Virus record (IMG/VR): IMGVR_UViG_3300020160_000289
Span: 1-64,000 of that record
Source: a virus
Strand: one strand, 5' to 3'
DNA length: 64,000 nucleotides
This document shows positions 60,158-64,000 of the stretch, piece after piece; position 1 is the stretch's first letter; each line of letters begins with the position of its first letter. The notes beneath the pieces are model-generated. The model saw only the letters and a list, made by a program, of their open reading frames with translations. It had not been told where the DNA came from and made no database searches. The translations under genes were made by a program, and so were the position numbers.

Positions 60158-61183
60158 TTAAGCGTTACGATTAGGAGCACCATTTAATGGGCTCTTTACA
60201 ACACCAACGCTTGTCTGTCCTGCTTTGTCACCTGATCCAGAACCAACTGGGCCTGCTGACTTGTTATTACCTGGATATCCAGAGCCTTGCTTGCTTGTAG
60301 CAGAACCGCTCTTCATGCTTGAGGAAGAACTGCTAGAGATGTTCTTTTCAACACCTTTAGTGAATTCACCTTTTGTAGCGCCTAAAAGACCACGTGAGCC
60401 TTTGTCAGCGTTAGGGCTTGTACCAGTATTGCTACTAGTGTCAGCACCTTTACCACCTAGGATATTGTGTGCTGATGCGCCTGTAGTAGGCTTGCCTTTA
60501 CCAGAACTTACTGGGCTTTTTGTATCAGATACAGAAGTTTGACCAGCCATTTCGCCTTTACCAGAACCTACTGGACCTGGAGTCTTCATGCTGTTCTTTT
60601 CCCAGTCGTTACCTACTTTTTCACGGTATTCACGAGTCATTTGACGTGATTCAAATTGACCCATACCCATGGATTCGTCTTCATCTTCTTCGTCTGCTTC
60701 TTCGTCATCAGCTTCTTCGCCGTCTTCTTCGCCGCCAAAATCAGGATCTTCTTCACCATCATTGTGCTCTGGCTCATTTTGTTCATCAGCCATTAGTGCT
60801 TCAAATTCAGCTTTTAGTTCTTCTAGAGCATCCTCTAGATCGGAAATTCTTTCTTCTTCGGTTCCCTCAGCGTCATCACCGATATCGCCGGCCATGTCAC
60901 CTTCGTCACCCATATCGCCCATAGCGGAAGGGTCACTTAGATCGCCGACCATGTCGTCGGTTTCGTCGCCACCAATTTCTAGGGTAGTTTCTTCTTCGAT
61001 GGATTCATCATCTTCTTCATCAGAAGCTTCTTCCATTTCTTCCTCTTCCTTTGCTTCTTCAGCAATCATATTTTCGTATATTTCTCTAGACTTCTCAACA
61101 ACGATTTCATGGAACAATTCATTTGCCTTGTCCATTTCCTCGTTGACTAGAAGATCTAATAGTTGTTCAAACTTGTTAGACAT
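60158..61183 (-). CDS. 67: Prohead core protein, gp67-like with long extension, 341 aa
   Basis: Residues 1-45 (LLDLLVNEEMDKANELFHEI, KSREIYENMIAEEAKEEEE) follow the plan of T4 gp67 (80 aa), a short helix followed by an acidic run. Residues 45-180 are extremely acidic. Residues 195-341 are Gly/Ser/Lys-rich with repeated 'GPVGSGKGEMAGQTSVSDTK' type units (TKSPVSSGKGKP, GPVGSGSGDKAGQTSVG), not present in T4 gp67. It lies just upstream of gp21 as expected for a core protein. A gp21-type I-A-E site occurs in NMIAEE. Ribosome site GGAGAAT. The symbol rests on the N-terminal resemblance and position. Confidence 0.78.
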   Translation of the reverse strand: MSNKFEQLLDLLVNEEMDKANELFHEIVVEKSREIYENMIAEEAKEEEEMEEASDEEDDESIEEETTLEIGGDETDDMVGDLSDPSAMGDMGDEGDMAGDIGDDAEGTEEERISDLEDALEELKAEFEALMADEQNEPEHNDGEEDPDFGGEEDGEEADDEEADEEDEDESMGMGQFESRQMTREYREKVGNDWEKNSMKTPGPVGSGKGEMAGQTSVSDTKSPVSSGKGKPTTGASAHNILGGKGADTSSNTGTSPNADKGSRGLLGATKGEFTKGVEKNISSSSSSSMKSGSATSKQGSGYPGNNKSAGPVGSGSGDKAGQTSVGVVKSPLNGAPNRNA

Positions 61184-61225
61184 TGCGGTATTCTCCTTTA
61201 ATTAGATGCGGCAAGGCTGTCGATG

Positions 61226-61233
61226 TATTTACA
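61226..61233 (-). promoter_or_regulatory. Weak late-type octamer TGTAAATA before the gp67-like gene
   Basis: Lies in the 181-bp gap 61184-61364, 42 nt before ATG 61183. Only the TAAATA core matches. Confidence 0.25.
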
Positions 61234-61329
61234 GCCAAGATGTAATACTTATGTGAAATGGGTCGAAAACGGTCAATTCCGACAAAAGGTGACAGAGTTT
61301 TAACTCTTTTTTGATTTGTTTTGTAAAAA

Positions 61330-61337
61330 TATTTAAC
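61330..61337 (-). promoter_or_regulatory. Variant late octamer GTTAAATA in the 181-bp gap
   Basis: Second candidate in the gap 61184-61364, 146 nt before ATG 61183. The gap is A/T-rich, contains no credible gene, and probably carries the promoter for the capsid cassette. Confidence 0.3.
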
Positions 61338-61364
61338 GATTTATTAGAAAAATTAACTAATAAG

Positions 61365-61607
61365 TTATTGAGCCATCTCGGGAGGAGGCGGTGCGTACAT
61401 CACTTTTACAAACTCTAAATGTTCTTTTTGCTCTTTCTCTCGAGCATCTCCAGCTTTTCGTAAATCATTTAACATACGTAAAGTTAATCGTGTCTTACGT
61501 GTGTCTTTAGCACTTACAATAGATTTGTCGTCAAACGGATTGTACCTATCATCATTGTCTAGGGCACTTTCGGTTTCTTTAAAGTAAATAAATTCGTTTA
61601 GCAACAT
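61365..61607 (-). CDS. Small conserved protein between portal and core genes, 80 aa
   Basis: Function unknown. Sequence features: NEFIYFKETESALDN, YNPFDDKSIVSAKDTRKTRL, TLRMLNDLRKAGDAREKEQ and a Pro-rich tail YAPPPPEMAQ. The 'SV-S-DTRKTRLTL--LN-LRKA' region is of the type found in a small gene in this place in marine T4-like phages (from memory). It occupies the gp67/gp68 position but does not itself resemble gp67. The octamer GATAAATA ends 5 nt before the ATG (spacer TTGAT), with no ribosome site. Confidence 0.78.
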   Translation of the reverse strand: MLLNEFIYFKETESALDNDDRYNPFDDKSIVSAKDTRKTRLTLRMLNDLRKAGDAREKEQKEHLEFVKVMYAPPPPEMAQ

Positions 61608-61612
61608 ATCAA

Positions 61613-61620
61613 TATTTATC
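61613..61620 (-). promoter_or_regulatory. Late promoter octamer GATAAATA, 5 nt before ATG 61607
   Basis: Perfect octamer; spacer TTGAT then ATG. The same geometry and nearly the same spacer as gp13 (TTGAC). Confidence 0.6.
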
Positions 61621-61625
61621 CAAAT

Positions 61626-63332
61626 TTATGCCGTAGGAGCCGGTGCGCCGTTGCCCATATCAGTAGGTGCTCCGCCTGCCTCAGCGCCAGGTTCGGGAGC
61701 AAGTTCTCCTGCCTGTCCTAGATTTTCCATATCGCTCTGCATACCACCGCTAGTAACTCCGCCTGAACGTAGTTCTGAACTAGCACTTGGTGCTTTCATA
61801 CTTAAACCGTTTTCTTCTTTCCACATTTCTTCGTTTTCTGCCATTTCTTCTTGTGTTAGACCTAAGTAGCGTTTTAAAGCAAAGCGTTTGCTGATATGTG
61901 GAATAGTTACAATGGTTCCAAAGCTACTAATTCTAGCAGTATCCATTTCAGTTTGACGATATGCGGCAAAGTTTTGTGGAGGATTAAACTGTAATTCAAA
62001 TACATTAGGGTCAAAGTTAATGCCTTTGTCCTGTAGATATTCCTTGAATCCTACATCAAATTTCTCATTTAACAGGCTTTGTAATCGCTCGCAGTACTTG
62101 TTAAATCTTAATTCCTGTATGTAAGCAGTACCGACTCTGCCATCATTGAAACTGCTTCCTCCGTCATCTGGTCCAGTAGGTAAGTAGCTACTAGGAATAC
62201 GTAAAGCACGGAACAACTTGTTAGTAAAATAACGTAAATCATCAATTTCTCCTAGGTTAGTGCCACCTGGTAAAATTTCAACTTTACTGCCTCGACCTTC
62301 GCTTGTCTGTGGAAAAAAGTAGTCTTCGTTAATGCTTAACGGGTTGTAGCTACTGTCCACAACAGTTTGTCCACCTCCAGTAACTGAAGGAATTCGTCGC
62401 TGATTAACTTCGTTTTTAACACGCTCAACAAAAGACATAGCAAGGTGACTTGGCATATTACCAACGTCAATATAAAATACCCTTCGTTCTGGAGCACGTT
62501 GGACGCGGTAGATAATGATAGCATCTTCTAGTAATTCCTTTTGCTTGTAAACTTTAAAAATACTTTCTAAAAGACTGTTTCCAAAAGGAAAGTTATTGTC
62601 TAACCCTTCACTCATTGACAAATGAACTACGTGTTTAGCATCAATTGCCCATTGAGTTTGATTGACTCCAAACCTGTTTCCTACGTTTGTAGGATAGGAG
62701 CCTGTCATCGATCTGCCGGTGCCGCCAGAGGTACTAACGTTTCCATTAGGAGGCCCGCCGTTTGTAGCATTAGGTGCGATCTGTGTCACACTTAAATTTA
62801 AAAAATTAGGATTTAGATCACGGATTACATACTGTTCAGGATGCTTTCCATCGCTTTCATTGACGATAATCTTGTCAACTTTTTGCGGATCTACATAAAA
62901 CCAAGCCTGTGTTTCTGGGTCTCTAACAAAGAAACAATCGCCATATTTGAATGCGTTTCTTACAATTTTAAAGATGCGTGTTTGAAATTTATTAAGTTTT
63001 GTCCACTGCTGTAGATACTTTTTAATAACTTTTACTTCAGTAGGAGTAGCTTGATCTTTAAAGAAAATTTGGAACGGAGTACCGTTTTCTTCATTTAGTT
63101 GGCAACAAAACTCTGCTAAAATATCAAGAGCGGCATTTACTTCACTGTCGCTGTCCATGGTATCGTACTGCTGATATCGATCAAGACGATTTGGATGTCC
63201 TGAATAAACATCTGGTAGATAAGAACTATAATTAGATCGGCTACCTGTTGGGCGGTCAGCACCACCGCCACTTAATGGACTAAGTGCTCCTGAAGTATTT
63301 GCTACTGGTGTAAAGTATTTTTTCCAAGACAT
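61626..63332 (-). CDS. 20: Portal protein gp20
   Basis: Dodecameric portal at the head vertex, docking site for terminase and neck. 568 residues (T4: 524). The N-terminal end MSWKKYFTPV and the conserved DRYQQYDTMDSDSEVNAALD, ILAEFCCQLNEENG, FKIVRNAFKYGDCFFVRD and WFYVDPQKVDKIIV are typical. IIYRVQRAPERRVFYIDVGN and SYLPTGPDDGGSSFNDGR also match. The C-terminal tail is Pro/Ala/Gly-rich and disordered-looking. It starts 1 bp after the stop of the upstream gene (TAATATG) without a ribosome site, implying coupling. Confidence 0.96.
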   Translation of the reverse strand: MSWKKYFTPVANTSGALSPLSGGGADRPTGSRSNYSSYLPDVYSGHPNRLDRYQQYDTMDSDSEVNAALDILAEFCCQLNEENGTPFQIFFKDQATPTEVKVIKKYLQQWTKLNKFQTRIFKIVRNAFKYGDCFFVRDPETQAWFYVDPQKVDKIIVNESDGKHPEQYVIRDLNPNFLNLSVTQIAPNATNGGPPNGNVSTSGGTGRSMTGSYPTNVGNRFGVNQTQWAIDAKHVVHLSMSEGLDNNFPFGNSLLESIFKVYKQKELLEDAIIIYRVQRAPERRVFYIDVGNMPSHLAMSFVERVKNEVNQRRIPSVTGGGQTVVDSSYNPLSINEDYFFPQTSEGRGSKVEILPGGTNLGEIDDLRYFTNKLFRALRIPSSYLPTGPDDGGSSFNDGRVGTAYIQELRFNKYCERLQSLLNEKFDVGFKEYLQDKGINFDPNVFELQFNPPQNFAAYRQTEMDTARISSFGTIVTIPHISKRFALKRYLGLTQEEMAENEEMWKEENGLSMKAPSASSELRSGGVTSGGMQSDMENLGQAGELAPEPGAEAGGAPTDMGNGAPAPTA

Positions 63333-63333
63333 A

Positions 63334-64000
63334 TTATTGGTATAGGTTTCCGTTTAGCGATCTAGTTGCATCAAGCTGTCTTTCATCAAATTCAACAGCT
63401 CGCTTAATTAAGCCGAGCGTTTGTCTAGATATGTTATTTAACGTTTGCAGCTCTTCTAGCAATTTTTCACTGCCGCCTATACCTAGGGCACTGGCTGCTC
63501 CTTGTACACCTTGACGAGCATCTTGAACTAACGGATCGGCCGCCCTGGCTAGTTTTTGTCCAAATTCAGTTACTGCCTTAGTTGCGTCAGCCAAGGCCGC
63601 TTGTGGATTGTTTGCTACGTTTTGGATCTTAGTAGATACTTCGCTAGCAGATGGTAATCCGCTGATAAACTCTTTTATAGAACTTCGTGTTATGCCGCCT
63701 CCGCCTAACGGAACAACTGCTTCGTTGCCGTGTAATCGCACATCGTACCCAGTTTTTGGTCCATTAAAAACTCCGCCAGTGCGTGCAGCAGGAGGTACTT
63801 TCTTAGCTTCCTCGGCATCTTTTCTCTTTAGCTCTTCAACTTTTTTAGCTAGCGAACCCAACGTAACATCCTTGCCCTCTTTCATTAGGTCTTCTTGGGC
63901 TCGATTTCTGTACTGATTGTCATTCATCTTTTGCTGAGTTTGAGCAGCCGGTGCCCTAGCTTGAGGAGCAACAGCATTGCCTGCTGTACCCTTTCTAGCT
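63334..64000 (-). CDS. C-terminal part of a tape-measure-like / tail-associated protein (partial)
   Basis: The frame stays open to the window edge, so the start is outside; the first internal ATG is at 63927. Visible C-terminal part: a basic/helical stretch, then GGVFNGPKTGYDVRLHGNEA and VVPLGGGG. This 'G-x-x-x-G-P-x-x-G-Y-x-x-x-L-H-G-x-E-A-V-x-P-L' motif is characteristic of the C-terminal end of phage tape-measure proteins. It is followed by helical, Ala/Gln-rich sequence to NGNLYQ. In T4 a tail protein before gp20 would be gp19, so this is a rearranged neighbourhood. Identity beyond tape-measure-like is uncertain. Confidence 0.65.
   Translation of the reverse strand, partial: ARKGTAGNAVAPQARAPAAQTQQKMNDNQYRNRAQEDLMKEGKDVTLGSLAKKVEELKRKDAEEAKKVPPAARTGGVFNGPKTGYDVRLHGNEAVVPLGGGGITRSSIKEFISGLPSASEVSTKIQNVANNPQAALADATKAVTEFGQKLARAADPLVQDARQGVQGAASALGIGGSEKLLEELQTLNNISRQTLGLIKRAVEFDERQLDATRSLNGNLYQ

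Noticed and set aside
60669-61205. 178-aa Ser-rich plus-strand reading frame
   Set aside because: It is the antisense shadow of the acidic gp67-like gene (GAT/GAA codons read as Ser), with no ribosome site.

Overview
This window is a slice of a large, strictly lytic-type T4-superfamily myovirus genome, of the kind found in aquatic habitats (cyanophage/pelagiphage-like rather than enterobacterial). The basis is a nearly complete set of recognisable T4 core virion genes (gp4, gp13, gp14, gp15, gp16, gp17, gp18, gp19, gp20, gp67-like, gp21, gp22, gp23) plus gp32 and the start of UvsX, with low-to-moderate G+C, tight gene packing, T4-type late promoter octamers (NATAAATA and close variants), and no integrase, tRNA, insertion sequence or bacterial housekeeping gene. 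No photosynthesis gene or other host-specific marker is visible, so the host cannot be named.

Layout. Almost everything is transcribed leftward (minus strand), so it reads from right to left. 64000-61365: C-terminal part of a tape-measure-like protein, portal gp20 and a small conserved protein. 61183-57194: prohead cassette of gp67-like acidic core protein, gp21 protease, gp22 scaffold and a short gp23 major capsid protein with its own terminator. 57063-20762: about 36 kb of virion surface and fibre genes, including two paralogous giants (2190 and 2444 aa) with a pectin-lyase-like segment and many copies of a Cys-Arg-Asp module, three proteins built from a Gly-rich 'TGALVV-GG-GIG' repeat, and a 2506-aa fibre with two collagen-like stretches and a C-terminal S74 self-cleaving chaperone. 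20747-18757: small proteins, three of them apparent paralogues, with a 2-oxoglutarate/Fe(II) hydroxylase between them. 15702-18756: a plus-strand island of gp14, gp15 and a Nudix hydrolase, divergent from gp13. 14884-13939: a dNMP kinase facing a plus-strand HNH-like protein. 13835-1397: tail sheath gp18 (greatly enlarged), tail tube gp19, a tube-like protein, gp4, gp16, putative internal head proteins, gp17 and another putative internal protein. 1264-1: gp32 and UvsX, the edge of the replication/recombination region.

The genes together cover DNA packaging (gp16, gp17, gp20), prohead assembly and maturation (gp67-like, gp21, gp22, gp23), head completion and neck (gp4, gp13, gp14), tail (gp15, gp18, gp19) and an unusually large adhesion apparatus. 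The most interesting points are: late-promoter octamers placed 5-7 nt before ATG, which predict leaderless late mRNAs, including a back-to-back divergent pair in the 28-bp gp13/gp14 gap; terminator hairpins followed closely by late promoters; a proline-hydroxylase-like enzyme near a collagen-like fibre; the repeated Cys-Arg-Asp module of the two giant proteins; and prohead-protease-like sites (L/I-x-E then a small residue) in several uncharacterised proteins of the packaging cluster.
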